In this document: in pieces, positions 24,339 through 32,538 of the stretch
Layout: the number at the start of each line of letters is the position of its first letter
Position numbering within the stretch: the first letter of the stretch is position 1
DNA from: JABFRJ01 sp033812735
GTDB lineage: Bacteria > Pseudomonadota > Alphaproteobacteria > Rhizobiales > Hyphomicrobiaceae
Length of the DNA stretch: 64,000 nucleotides
Assembly (NCBI GenBank): GCA_033812735.1
Contig: JAPXTA010000001.1
Span: 44,032 to 108,031, forward strand
Direction: 5' to 3'
Position numbers and translations under genes: made by a program
Notes under the pieces: generated by a model
Told to the model about the DNA's origin: nothing
The model's database searches: none
What the model saw: only the letters and a program-made list of their open reading frames with translations

Positions 24339-24833
24339 ATGCAAACTCGACGGTTTTTGGCCCTGATCGGAATCTTTGCCATTGTCTTCGCGGCGAAGTT
24401 TGCGAGCGACTTGATGGAGAGAGTCAATCCGATCCCGACGAAGGAAGAGCAAGCCATACTCGATAGAGCGAACAAGGCGTCAGAAGCGGCGCAGAAGGAT
24501 GCCGTCGCTCAGAACTTGCGCCCTACTCCGCCCGCAGGCAATCGGTTGCAACCAGGACAGGCGGGTCGCGCAGTTGATAGTTCCGGGCGAGCAATCCTGA
24601 TCGAGCGGATCGAGTCCTCGAGCGGCTGCAAGCTGGTCATCCGCATCGCGAACGAAGCCATCACTCCCGAGGAAATCACCTCCGCCAGCGTCGCCGGGCG
24701 ATCGGTAAGCGTAGAACGCTTCCCAGGGAGCAACGACGCGGCGATCGCTTGTGGCCTTCCTGGCAGTGAAGTGAGGTTCACGCGTCGAACCCGCCGTGGG
24801 ACCGAAAGCGAATTTGTTCTTCAGAAATCGTGA
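24339..24833 (+). CDS. Membrane-anchored or secreted protein, 164 aa
   Basis: ATG at 24339 after GAGTGGCG. An N-terminal hydrophobic segment (LALIGIFAIVFAAKFASDLM) is an uncleaved anchor or signal. A helical and Pro-rich linker follows, then a beta-rich domain with two Cys residues (SSGCKLVIRIAN ... AAIACGLPG) that could form a disulfide in the periplasm. Last gene of the plus-strand transfer run; followed by a strong inverted repeat. Confidence 0.6.
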   Translation: MQTRRFLALIGIFAIVFAAKFASDLMERVNPIPTKEEQAILDRANKASEAAQKDAVAQNLRPTPPAGNRLQPGQAGRAVDSSGRAILIERIESSSGCKLVIRIANEAITPEEITSASVAGRSVSVERFPGSNDAAIACGLPGSEVRFTRRTRRGTESEFVLQKS

Positions 24834-24838
24834 GCAGT

Positions 24839-24860
24839 GAAACAGCGACATCGCTGTTTC
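24839..24860. terminator. Perfect inverted repeat between convergent genes (likely bidirectional terminator)
   Basis: GAAACAGCGA at 24839-24848 and TCGCTGTTTC at 24851-24860 are exact reverse complements separated by CA. It lies between the ends of the 164-aa gene and the partition operon. A terminator fits position, though there is no long T tract. Confidence 0.5.
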
Positions 24861-24888
24861 GACCCATCCGTTGTCAAGACGTCTCTCT

Positions 24889-25160
24889 GTCACGACAGCT
24901 CGACAGTCAGCAATTGCCCCCTGCCCCAGGTGCCAGATCTGCATCTGCAATCTCGTATCCGGCGGAACGAAGAGCTTTCAGGATGATGCATCGCACCGTC
25001 GTCTTCTGATCGAGCGCGTCGCGCTTCATCCGGTCGTTGAGAGACTGTGGCAGTCGGATGGTGAGCTTGGTTTGCAGGCTCGGCTTATCTGCGCCCGTTA
25101 TCCCGGACGTCCCAGCTAACGCCTGCCGAGCCGTCGAGCTGTCGTCACGTCGAGCTGTCG
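24889..25160. repeat. Centromere-like repeats around the partition partner gene
   Basis: GTCGAGCTGTCGTCAC at 25133-25148 is followed directly by GTCGAGCTGTCG (25149-25160). A 15/16 match in inverted orientation lies at 24889-24904, beyond the 3' end of the gene. Further GCTGTCG copies lie near 25190-25210. Repeats of this size next to parA and a ribbon-helix-helix gene could be a parS site; part of the set lies inside coding sequence. Confidence 0.4.
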
Positions 25161-25323
25161 AAGCGTCCTTCTGTCGCGACATTTTGCCGTCTCGCTGTCG
25201 GGCTGTCGGGACGGCGGCATCAGGTTTGACGAGCGTTGGCACGTTCATGCTGTCGCTGATGAGATCGATGACTTCGTCCGAAACATCAGCTGTATTGATC
25301 TGGCGGAATTGGGGCTTGGTCAT
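24907..25323 (-). CDS. Ribbon-helix-helix partition partner (ParG/CopG-like), 138 aa
   Basis: ATG at 25323 overlaps the parA stop (ATGA). The C-terminal 50 residues form a ribbon-helix-helix (TKLTIRLPQSLNDRMKRDAL), the type of DNA binder paired with small ParA ATPases. A disordered middle region contains repeated STAR-type units (ASTARRDD, SSTARQ). It probably binds the centromere and stimulates ParA. Confidence 0.75.
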   Translation of the reverse strand: MTKPQFRQINTADVSDEVIDLISDSMNVPTLVKPDAAVPTARQRDGKMSRQKDASTARRDDSSTARQALAGTSGITGADKPSLQTKLTIRLPQSLNDRMKRDALDQKTTVRCIILKALRSAGYEIADADLAPGAGGNC

Positions 25324-26018
25324 CAGGCGGCCGCTCCTTCCTGGCTGGCATGGTCGGAGGAGGTGGCAAACAAGGCTTGAATATCGGCCTTCAACTCGTC
25401 GAGCTCTTCGATGGCTTTAGCGACAGTCGGCCGCTTCCGGTCGGCGAAGTGGGGCGGCAAGCCGGAGAGGCCCATTTCCTCGTAAGCCGCGCGTTGCATG
25501 ATCCGCGTGCGAATTCTCGGAAGCTTCAGTCGGATAATTTCGGTGATGGCGAAGGCTTGGGCGGAGGAGGAGAGGGGCTGCACCCGGTTGAGGACAAGCC
25601 GATAGAGCGGAGCCTTTCCCATCGCCTTGAAGAACGAGGTAATGTGCTTGGCGATGCGGGACGCCTCAAAGATGTCTGCTTCGGTCGGGGACGCTGGAAT
25701 GAGGGTGAGGTGGGCACGGGCGACGGCATGTGTGAGCGCCCGCTCGTAGGTGCCCGCGACATCGATCAAGATCAGGTCAGGCGCATCAACTTCGATGACC
25801 CGCTCCAGATGGTCGGTCAACTCGGCCGGGTCCGGCTTGGCGAGGGTGATGGCCTCTGGCCGTCGTGTGCCATCGCTGAACCAGCGGGAAATGGTATGGT
25901 TGTTGTCGAGATCGACGATGTGGACGGTTTGTCCCTCGGCGGCCCAGGCGCCGGCCAGGCACCCGGTCAGGGTGGACTTACCGACACCGCCTTTGGACGA
26001 GGCGAGTGTAATGATCAT
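25323..26018 (-). CDS. parA: ParA-family partition ATPase
   Basis: The 231-aa protein starts at MIITLASSKGGVGKST (26018), the deviant Walker A of ParA/MinD proteins, with the signature Lys in SKGGVGK. Walker B-like IVDLDNNHTISRW and LILIDVAGTYERAL follow. The upstream extension to 26165 reads poorly and crosses the intergenic region. Small size without an N-terminal helix-turn-helix marks it as a type Ib ParA, matching its ribbon-helix-helix partner. It keeps the element stable when replicating. Confidence 0.88.
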   Translation of the reverse strand: MIITLASSKGGVGKSTLTGCLAGAWAAEGQTVHIVDLDNNHTISRWFSDGTRRPEAITLAKPDPAELTDHLERVIEVDAPDLILIDVAGTYERALTHAVARAHLTLIPASPTEADIFEASRIAKHITSFFKAMGKAPLYRLVLNRVQPLSSSAQAFAITEIIRLKLPRIRTRIMQRAAYEEMGLSGLPPHFADRKRPTVAKAIEELDELKADIQALFATSSDHASQEGAAA

Positions 26019-26210
26019 GCAGTATCCGTTTCGGGGCTGAACACGCCCATAATGAGATGTCCCGACATACCGATGTCGAGCCGTCATGACAGCGTACCGC
26101 CGGGCTTCACGAAGTCCACAACGATTCGCGGCATCACGAATTCCAATTTCCCCTTTCAATTTCAAATCCAGCTGGTGTTAGAAAGTTATAGACAGTTAGA
26201 GAGTTACAGT

Positions 26211-26450
26211 TGTGGATTTTGGCCGGAAGATGTTGAAATGACTTTCAATGTTTTTCCCGCCGGTCGGCGAAAGACCGAATTTACGTCGCCGATAGACCGA
26301 ATAGCGGTCGGCAAACGACCGAGCCCTGGTCGGTGAAGGTATTCGGATTGGTTGGTCGCCAGAAGAACGAAGTCGGTCGCCAAAGGACCGAAGTCGAGAC
26401 GCCCCACGCGAAGTCGCCGAAAGACCGAATCGGTCGGCGATAGAACGAAT
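26211..26450. repeat. Iteron-type replication origin (eight repeats plus DnaA-like box)
   Basis: About eight copies of an 18-20-bp repeat, consensus GGTCGSCRAWAGACCGAAT, occur at about 26261, 26285, 26305, 26328 (weak), 26354, 26375, 26413 and 26431, all in one direction. Each is partly palindromic (GGTCG and its complement CGACC/GACCGA). A TGTGGATTTT DnaA-like box lies at 26211 and an AT-rich stretch at 26130-26210. Directly upstream of repA, this is a standard iteron origin. Confidence 0.8.
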
Positions 26451-26489
26451 CTGTTGAGCGGACTCCAGTAGCCAATCTAGGCTTGCTCC

Positions 26490-27530
26490 ATGAGTGCATT
26501 GCTGCCCGAACGTCACCCGATCCGCGATTTCTTCATCGAGCTTGATACGGTCGACGTGACGCCGCGTTCGGACATGGCGTCGATGGGGCATCCGATCTTC
26601 TCATTGTCGTCCCAACCTGACATGCGAACGCTACGCTACGAGCACGATCAGACCATCGTCGAGATTCAGCCATCGGCGAGGGGCCTCGCCACGATCTTCG
26701 ACAAGGATATTCTCATCTACTGCATCTCGAAGCTGATGGACCGGAAGAACCGTGGTGCCGAGATCGGGCAGGTGGTGCGCATCACCACCCATGACATGCT
26801 GGTTGCGACGAACCGACAGACGGGCGGCATCACTTACGAGCGCCTGGAACACGCCCTGGACCGATTGGCGGGGACGCGCATCAAGACGAATATCGTCACG
26901 GGTGACGAGGTGACGCGCCAAAACTTCGGTCTCATCGAGTGGTACGAGTATAACCGCAAGGGCAGCGGATTTTCTGAGCGCTTGAAATATCTCGACATCA
27001 AGTTGTCCGATTGGCTCTTCCGGACGGTTCAATCCGCCGAGGTGCTGCCGATCAGCCGCGACTACTTCCGGCTTCGGCGTCCCATCGACCGGCGACTCTA
27101 CGAAATGGCGCGCAAGCACTGCGGCCGCCAACCATCATGGCGCATTGGCACGGAGCTGTTGCAGAAAAAGTGCGGGTCGAAGCAAGAGGGCAAGCACTTC
27201 GCCGCACACCTGCGCGAACTCGCCCGATCCGACCATCTCCCAGATTATCGGATGACGCTCGACGACGGCAAGGCAGTCTTCACCCGTCGCCAGGATTTTG
27301 CCGAACGCACGACCGCATCAACAAGTTCGACGACGCCGGAAAAGCCGAAGGCCATCCGTATATCAGCCGCGGCCTTCGAGGAAATGTACGAAATCGCGCC
27401 GGGCTGGGACAAATACATGCTGGAGCAATGCTATTTGGCTTGGGCGACTAATAAGGACCCGGCCCGAAACGAGGACAGCCGCTTCCTGAGTTGGGTCCGC
27501 AGCTATACAAAAGGCAAGCTGAGCCCATAG
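26490..27530 (+). CDS. repA: Plasmid replication initiator, RPA family
   Basis: The 346-aa protein matches alphaproteobacterial RepA initiators (RPA family): DMASMGHPIFSLS near the N-terminus, DKDILIYCISKLM, VRITTHDMLVATNRQTGG, YERLEHALDRLAGTRIKTNI and a second winged helix around PIDRRLYEMARKHCG. Its start follows the iteron array by 40 nt, so it probably binds the repeats and autoregulates. The presence of rep, par and iterons shows that the element can replicate as a plasmid, or did so before integration. Confidence 0.88.
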   Translation: MSALLPERHPIRDFFIELDTVDVTPRSDMASMGHPIFSLSSQPDMRTLRYEHDQTIVEIQPSARGLATIFDKDILIYCISKLMDRKNRGAEIGQVVRITTHDMLVATNRQTGGITYERLEHALDRLAGTRIKTNIVTGDEVTRQNFGLIEWYEYNRKGSGFSERLKYLDIKLSDWLFRTVQSAEVLPISRDYFRLRRPIDRRLYEMARKHCGRQPSWRIGTELLQKKCGSKQEGKHFAAHLRELARSDHLPDYRMTLDDGKAVFTRRQDFAERTTASTSSTTPEKPKAIRISAAAFEEMYEIAPGWDKYMLEQCYLAWATNKDPARNEDSRFLSWVRSYTKGKLSP

Positions 27531-27703
27531 TAAAGTCGGAAAAAGTAGGCTGACGATGCGCAAAATGAGCAGCCTTATTGTTCAAACTGGCCATCAGCCA
27601 AAAATATATTCCGAAAATAAATCAATAGCGATTGCAGCGCTGTCCATTTGCTATGGTCGCGGTCGACTAGTATTTCATTGCATGTATTTTAGAAGAGGAA
27701 ACT

Positions 27704-28465
27704 ATGATTAAAAAGAGTGATATTGAAGTGCAACTATCAAAGTCATCATGGATTGAGTCTGCGTCTATCGAGCCGGGTCGGTATCTGCCGTCAGCGACGA
27801 GATCTGGAGTAGAAATTATTGTTCGAAACAAATCGCCATTAGTAATCCGCTGGTGTTCGGTGGATATATTTTACGAACACGCGAAGACTTATTATTGGCG
27901 TTCGGACTCGATTTGGCTTGAAGGAAAAGCGGGACCTGAGTTGGCAAATACCAGAATTACCGTCCGAGGCGCCGAGCACTTGGCTGTCAATGTGGGTATT
28001 ATCGCTGTAGGACACTCTCAGACTCGGCGGGTGACATTCGTAAGTAGATATGCAGATAGAGACAAGGCAGGGGGACTTCCAAAGGATTGTAAACTGCTTC
28101 GCGTTTATGGTGAGGATGTCAAAGGCGACAAATTTGTCTTCGATTTGCACAATCGGACGGTCTCTCCAGTCGTTGAAACAGATGCTTGGTGCTTCATCGC
28201 GAATGCTGCATTCGAAGACGAGGGCCACCCGACGGTCAACGAGTTGCGGCGAGTCCGAGACGAACTATTGCGCCCCACTCGCCCCGGTCGAGCCTTCATC
28301 AAATTCTACTATCGGCATTCACCGCGCGTTGCGGCCTGGATGGCAACCCGGCCACGGATCAAGCGTGCGACGCGTGCGGTGCTGACGCCGTTGGCGCGAT
28401 CGACGCGGGCAGTGTCGGCCCTGCGCCGGGAGGGCTGGCGTTCGCTGTTCCAGAACAATCTGTAG
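27704..28465 (+). CDS. CFI-box-CTERM protein, copy 1
   Basis: This 253-aa protein has a beta-rich N-terminal domain of about 150 residues, then the CFI box (WCFIANAAFEDEGHP, TVNELRRVRDELL) and the YYRHSP segment, with a basic helical tail. CFI-box C-terminal domains are recurrent short domains on otherwise unrelated bacterial proteins, of unknown function. The ribosome site is AGAGGAAA. It is AT-rich in its first half compared with the flanks, suggesting separate transfer. A second copy lies at 33099-33758. Confidence 0.75.
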   Translation: MIKKSDIEVQLSKSSWIESASIEPGRYLPSATRSGVEIIVRNKSPLVIRWCSVDIFYEHAKTYYWRSDSIWLEGKAGPELANTRITVRGAEHLAVNVGIIAVGHSQTRRVTFVSRYADRDKAGGLPKDCKLLRVYGEDVKGDKFVFDLHNRTVSPVVETDAWCFIANAAFEDEGHPTVNELRRVRDELLRPTRPGRAFIKFYYRHSPRVAAWMATRPRIKRATRAVLTPLARSTRAVSALRREGWRSLFQNNL

Positions 28466-28643
28466 TAGCTGGTGTTGGCACTGCTGACGATGGTGTCGAC
28501 CCGCTTCGCTGCCGCCAACATAGCTACTTCTCCGGGCGCATAGCTGAACCGGAGGCCATGTCATCATCGCGCCATCGCTGCCGGTTGGAATGCGCTGCGA
28601 CAGCGGACCGTGATGCGGCATCCGGACACGAAAGGTGCGGGGC

Positions 28644-29096
28644 ATGGCCAAGACAGAGGCGATGGGCAAGCTGTACGCGCGGGCGATGGAGGCGCGCATC
28701 CGCGCGGAATACGGCTTCATTCTTCCTGACGGCAGTGCCGATCCATCCGAGTTCTTGGCGGCACAGGCGCGCGAGGGAAACGGGTCGAAGCGGCGGCGCG
28801 GAAAACCCGGCAAGCCTAACCGGAAGAATGAGGCACACCCGAATGGTCCGGTGACGCCGCTGGTGTTGAACGATTATCACCTGATCTGCTTTGCCGATGC
28901 GATGGAGCAGGAGGGCATCACCTTCGTGACCATGACGGTGCGAGCGGATGACGTCCGGGTCGAGGCAACGCCAGCCGATGCGACCCGCTACCTGCTGCAC
29001 CTGCAGGCGAAGAACCGCGAATTGAGCCCGGCCCAGAAGGCCGAATGGACGATGCGCGGCAGCGAGCTGCGCGCATGGCTGACGCGATCAGTGTGA
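28644..29096 (+). CDS. Hypothetical protein, 150 aa
   Basis: ATG at 28644 (MAKTEAMGKLYARAMEARIR); a GTG three codons earlier is also possible. A basic linker (KRRRGKPGKPNRKNEAHP) follows the first 50 residues, then a folded-looking domain (VTPLVLNDYHLICFADAMEQ) and a helix-rich end. The gene is convergent with the tyrosine recombinase and overlaps its end by 9 bases. No family was recognised. Confidence 0.55.
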   Translation: MAKTEAMGKLYARAMEARIRAEYGFILPDGSADPSEFLAAQAREGNGSKRRRGKPGKPNRKNEAHPNGPVTPLVLNDYHLICFADAMEQEGITFVTMTVRADDVRVEATPADATRYLLHLQAKNRELSPAQKAEWTMRGSELRAWLTRSV

Positions 29097-29744
29097 CGCG
29101 CCGCGGCGCTGGCCAGCCGAGTTCGCCGGTTCCCTTACGCAGGATTGCCAGAACCGCCGAGCGAAGGCGATCTCCTCGGGGCCGATGACGTCGAGATAGA
29201 TTTCTGTGGTGCTGAGCCTGGCGTGTCCCATCCAGCGCTTGAGAAGAGTAACGGGCACGCCCGCCTGCAATGCGCCAACACCGAAGCCGTGACGCAGGCC
29301 GTGAGGGCGTGCCTGATTGCCTATGATGCCGGCATCCTCCATGACGGATTTGACGACCCGCCATCCGGTGACGCGATGGAACGGCCATAGTCGCTCATGA
29401 GCGCGCACGGCGCAGCGTTGTCGCTGGCGCAGATGGAAGATCGCCTCGAGTTCGGCGATGAGGGGAGGCGGCAGCGGTACATCGCGCATCACCGCCTTGC
29501 GGCGCTTGAGCGTGAGCAGCGTCACGCTGTTCAATTCAAGATCGAAGCGAGACGGGGTGAGGGCGAGCGCCTCGCTGATCCGCGCGCCGGACCATGCCAG
29601 CATCTCGATGAAAAGCCGCTTGTCCTCAGGGAGTTGCGCGGCGGCAGCAAGAACCCGCTGGCGTTCGCTGCGCGTCAGATATTTGCGGCCATGACAATGG
29701 CGGGCGCCGTCGTGGCGGCGAGGGTGTGCATCAGAACTGCCCAT
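29088..29744 (-). CDS. Tyrosine recombinase
   Basis: The 218-aa protein is a catalytic-domain-only tyrosine recombinase. The active residues are R55 (WSGARISEAL), K80 or a neighbour, H148 and R151 (HGLRHGFG), H174 (GHARLSTT) and Y183 (EIYLDV). There is no complete N-terminal arm-binding or core-binding domain, so it is shorter than phage integrases, similar in size to FimB/FimE-type invertases. Its first three codons coincide with the spacer of the left core-like site at 29727-29753. No clear ribosome site precedes the ATG. Confidence 0.85.
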   Translation of the reverse strand: MGSSDAHPRRHDGARHCHGRKYLTRSERQRVLAAAAQLPEDKRLFIEMLAWSGARISEALALTPSRFDLELNSVTLLTLKRRKAVMRDVPLPPPLIAELEAIFHLRQRQRCAVRAHERLWPFHRVTGWRVVKSVMEDAGIIGNQARPHGLRHGFGVGALQAGVPVTLLKRWMGHARLSTTEIYLDVIGPEEIAFARRFWQSCVREPANSAGQRRGASH

Positions 29745-29753
29745 ATTGTTGCA
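29727..29753 (-). repeat. Recombinase core-like site, left copy (inverted)
   Basis: Read on the minus strand: arm TGCAACAAT, spacer ATGGGCAGT, arm TCTGATGCA. The spacer is identical to that of the right site at 29859-29885, in opposite orientation; the first arm matches 8 of 9 bases and the second 5 of 9. Confidence 0.55.
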
Positions 29754-29858
29754 TTCGAAAATATTCTTTTCTTTTCAGTAACATAGATTGAATGAGCAAG
29801 TCATCATCGCCATTTCTTGCCCGTAATGACCCCTCTCCTACCACGCATTAGCAAGGAG
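29754..29858. promoter_or_regulatory. 105-bp segment between inverted core-like sites (candidate invertible switch)
   Basis: This AT-rich segment contains no gene. If the recombinase inverts it, a promoter within it could alternately face the recombinase and the plus-strand gene at 30010. I cannot identify a clear -35/-10 pair in either direction. Confidence 0.4.
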
Positions 29859-29885
29859 CGCAACAATATGGGCAGTATTGTTGCG
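29859..29885 (+). repeat. Recombinase core-like site, right copy
   Basis: Arms CGCAACAAT and ATTGTTGCG are perfect reverse complements around the asymmetric spacer ATGGGCAGT: 9 + 9 + 9 bases, the architecture of a tyrosine-recombinase core site. Confidence 0.6.
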
Positions 29886-30009
29886 TGAATACTGTTTTCG
29901 TTTCTTATAGTATGTGGTAAATACTTATTAATATAATAACTCGCCGGCCAGTTACTTTAATGTATTGGGAAGTAAAGGAGGCGCATCGACGACGTGAAGG
30001 AGATGACTG

Positions 30010-30546
30010 ATGTTCCGTACTGTTCTTCGTGACGCAACGGCGGGTGTAGCGCTTGCCGGTATCGCCTTGACCGCTCCAGTAGCCGTTCTGCCTATGAAGG
30101 CGGCTGCCCAGCAAGTAGCAGCGAATACTACGGGCGCGCCAACGCCTCCTGCGCCGAATTTTGCGCCCTGCGAGAAGATCAAAGACCCGGCCAAGGCTGC
30201 GCAATGCTCGCATGACGCCGTCATGCAGAACCTGCGGGAGAGAAACGAGGCGGCGCTGGCACGTCAGAAGGAGGCCGCTGCTCGTGCGGCAAATGCGGAT
30301 GCTCGCGCCGCAAATGCCGATGCACGTGTGAAGAACGCAGACGCTCAGGTCGGTTGCGTCAATGACATTTCTGCGCTGCGTCGCGACCAAGGGTTCGGCG
30401 CCAAAGCCACGGAGATCGCTCGAGAAATTGTTAAAGCAAGTGGGCGCCCAGTGGCCGAGATGGATGCGTGCCATTTACGAGATGGCATCCGCGCGGGCTT
30501 GAAGCAGCTCAAGCTTCTCCCGGGCGATCGCGCATCGCTCAACTAA
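30010..30546 (+). CDS. Periplasmic hypothetical protein, 178 aa
   Basis: ATG at 30010 after AAGGAG. A signal peptide (up to about residue 34, ending AAAQQ) is followed by a Pro/Thr linker, a coiled-coil-like Ala-rich repeat (ARAANADARAANADARVKNA, period 7 or 8) and a C-terminal helical domain with several Cys. It is the first gene downstream of the candidate switch. No known family. Confidence 0.65.
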   Translation: MFRTVLRDATAGVALAGIALTAPVAVLPMKAAAQQVAANTTGAPTPPAPNFAPCEKIKDPAKAAQCSHDAVMQNLRERNEAALARQKEAAARAANADARAANADARVKNADAQVGCVNDISALRRDQGFGAKATEIAREIVKASGRPVAEMDACHLRDGIRAGLKQLKLLPGDRASLN

Positions 30547-30548
30547 TC

Positions 30549-31817
30549 TTACGCCATCCTGGGTGCTGAAGGCTTTGGCGGAGCCGCAGCGGTCTGTGTT
30601 TTATCAGCGGGAGCTTTGTCTGCTGGCGGTGCTGCTGCAGTCGTGGTGGCGGGCGCAGAGCCCGGTGCGGGTGCCGCTTCAGCACGGTGCTGCGGATTCT
30701 CTGGCTTTGCAGGTGCAGGGTCATCGAGATCGCCAAGATCAGCGGTCTTTTTTGCAGCGGCGGCTTGGTCTCTGACATCTGCTGCTTGTTCCTTAACCTC
30801 GGCAGCTTGCACTCTGACCTCGGCCCGCTGATGCTCAACGGTTGCCGTATGCTCGTTGCCAACCGTGGTGGCCCTGAATTGTTGTTGAATTCGCTTGTCG
30901 TCCTCAAGTCGTTGGACGCGCGCACGGTCTGATTCGCTTCGTTTAGCAATATCCTCCATGCGTTGCTTCTGTGCTCTGCCAGCTGCTTCGTAGCGGGCTT
31001 TCGCAGCTGCATCACTTGGATTGGCGAAATGCGCTGCTGCGGCGTGATCGAAGTCACGCATAATTCTGCTGGTTGATTGCTGTTCACCCGGCGGCAATCC
31101 CTGGATCAGCGCTTCTGTCGACTTCGCCGCCTTCTCGGCGTCGAAACCGCGCAATTTGGCGTGCTTGGCGAAGGCAACGATATCGGGCGCTTCGTAGAAT
31201 GCTCCGTTCCGCAACGCCTTGTATCCGGTCTCGCGCAGGTTGGTCTCCGCGATGGCCTTGATCGCCGCTGGCCCGAGCTTCAATAAATCGGGATGGTTGG
31301 CCGCCCATGGCATTCCGAGGCGGAGCGCTTCGGCACGCGCTCCGGCAATTGCCTGCGCCGTAGCCGGTGACATGCGGTCTTCTCCAGCAAGCGCACTGAA
31401 CCGCGCGCCTGAATCGCCACGAGGAGCGCCATCGCCTATACGCAGCAGGTTGGCACCGTTGTCGCGCGGAGCACCACTGCCATCGGGCAATGAGCGGGGA
31501 TCGGTCTTGCCGTTTGCGGTGGCGCCTGTGCCGGCGAGGCTTTGGGCAGTGATGCTCTGCAACAGTCCGCCTGAGGTGGCAATGCTCTGCAACTGTTCGC
31601 GTGGTAGTTGGCGAATGAGGCGCTGCGCGACGGCGAGAGCTTGGCGAACCTGGGCAACATCGATCGGCCGGCCGGCAGTGTCGGCCTCGGCGCGGATGTT
31701 GCTCTCGATTGCCGTGAGTGCCTGCGCCTCCAGAGCGTCGGGCACAGTGTGTGCCTCGGGGTCACGTCTTGTGCCCTTGAAGAAGCTGGCGCGGCGCTGC
31801 TGCGAGCGGTCAGGCAT
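30549..31817 (-). CDS. Hypothetical coiled-coil protein, 422 aa
   Basis: ATG at 31817 (MPDRSQQRRASFFKGTRRDP). A helical N-terminal half is followed by a folded segment (MPWAANHPDLLKLGPAAIKA), a long coiled coil (EVRVQAAEVKEQAADVRDQA) and a Pro/Ala/Thr tail. No signal peptide. It looks like a structural or transfer-associated protein; overlaps the preceding gene's stop by 8 bases, so they are coupled. Confidence 0.55.
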   Translation of the reverse strand: MPDRSQQRRASFFKGTRRDPEAHTVPDALEAQALTAIESNIRAEADTAGRPIDVAQVRQALAVAQRLIRQLPREQLQSIATSGGLLQSITAQSLAGTGATANGKTDPRSLPDGSGAPRDNGANLLRIGDGAPRGDSGARFSALAGEDRMSPATAQAIAGARAEALRLGMPWAANHPDLLKLGPAAIKAIAETNLRETGYKALRNGAFYEAPDIVAFAKHAKLRGFDAEKAAKSTEALIQGLPPGEQQSTSRIMRDFDHAAAAHFANPSDAAAKARYEAAGRAQKQRMEDIAKRSESDRARVQRLEDDKRIQQQFRATTVGNEHTATVEHQRAEVRVQAAEVKEQAADVRDQAAAAKKTADLGDLDDPAPAKPENPQHRAEAAPAPGSAPATTTAAAPPADKAPADKTQTAAAPPKPSAPRMA

Positions 31818-32538
31818 CGGCTCTCCTCATCGGCAGTGCGATCTCATGGCCGAAGTCGAAGTAGCGTTCGCGGATGGTTTCCCCGCTTGCGTTGCGTTCG
31901 ATCACAGCGGGTTCGCCGATCCGATGCGGCACGTCGTACTGGCAGTAGGCCTCGTAGAGCACGGTGCCACTCCCGTCGGTGCGGAGAATGGCCGGACCGT
32001 CGAGACGATGCTTGAGCAGGTGCGTACTGTCGTGCTCGGGCTCATACTGAGCGAGAAACCATTCCTCGACACGGCAACCTTCGTCGTCCTCGTATAAGTC
32101 GCAGAACTCAAGCCCCATCGTAAGGGCGGCGCGCACATACTCGGCGACCGGCGGCAGCTTGATCATTTCGGTTGGGCGATCGCTGAAGGCCTTTTCGAAG
32201 GCGGCGTCGTAGATGGCGGCGAAGTGCATCATCAGATTCATGTGGCGTTGGAGCCTGCGGTCGTAGCCAACGGCGTCGCCAAGACCGGTGCCGACCTGGA
32301 TGAAGAAAAAGTAGCGTACATGCTTGGCGACCAATTCGCTGACCGCCGTGATGGCTTCGGGGCGGCGATCTGGTGCGAACAGCAGATTGGCGGCGCTACC
32401 TTCGTCCATCTCGTATGCGACGGCCTCGGCGATGGTCTCGATCTGCGGGTCGGTGAGCGGAACACTCATATGCATGGCGACCTCGCGAACGATGGCGCCG
32501 GTGAGATGCGAAAGGTTTTCGAAGGTCGGCGCGGTCAT
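31810..32538 (-). CDS. Hypothetical protein, 242 aa
   Basis: ATG at 32538 (MTAPTFENLSHLTGAIVREV), overlapping the upstream stop by 4 bases. A helical N-terminal domain of about 140 aa leads to a beta-rich C-terminus (LDGPAILRTDGSGTVLYEAY, ERNASGETIRERYFDFG). Soluble. No family was recognised; middle gene of a three-gene coupled string. Confidence 0.6.
   Translation of the reverse strand: MTAPTFENLSHLTGAIVREVAMHMSVPLTDPQIETIAEAVAYEMDEGSAANLLFAPDRRPEAITAVSELVAKHVRYFFFIQVGTGLGDAVGYDRRLQRHMNLMMHFAAIYDAAFEKAFSDRPTEMIKLPPVAEYVRAALTMGLEFCDLYEDDEGCRVEEWFLAQYEPEHDSTHLLKHRLDGPAILRTDGSGTVLYEAYCQYDVPHRIGEPAVIERNASGETIRERYFDFGHEIALPMRRADA

Noticed and set aside
25130..25215. Short repeats near the partition genes as a CRISPR array
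   Set aside because: The repeats are adjacent and coding, without spacers of even length and no cas genes nearby.
27546..27704. 51-codon frame just before CFI-box protein 1
   Set aside because: No ribosome site, and it overlaps the leader of the CFI gene; AT-rich intergenic DNA gives such frames by chance.
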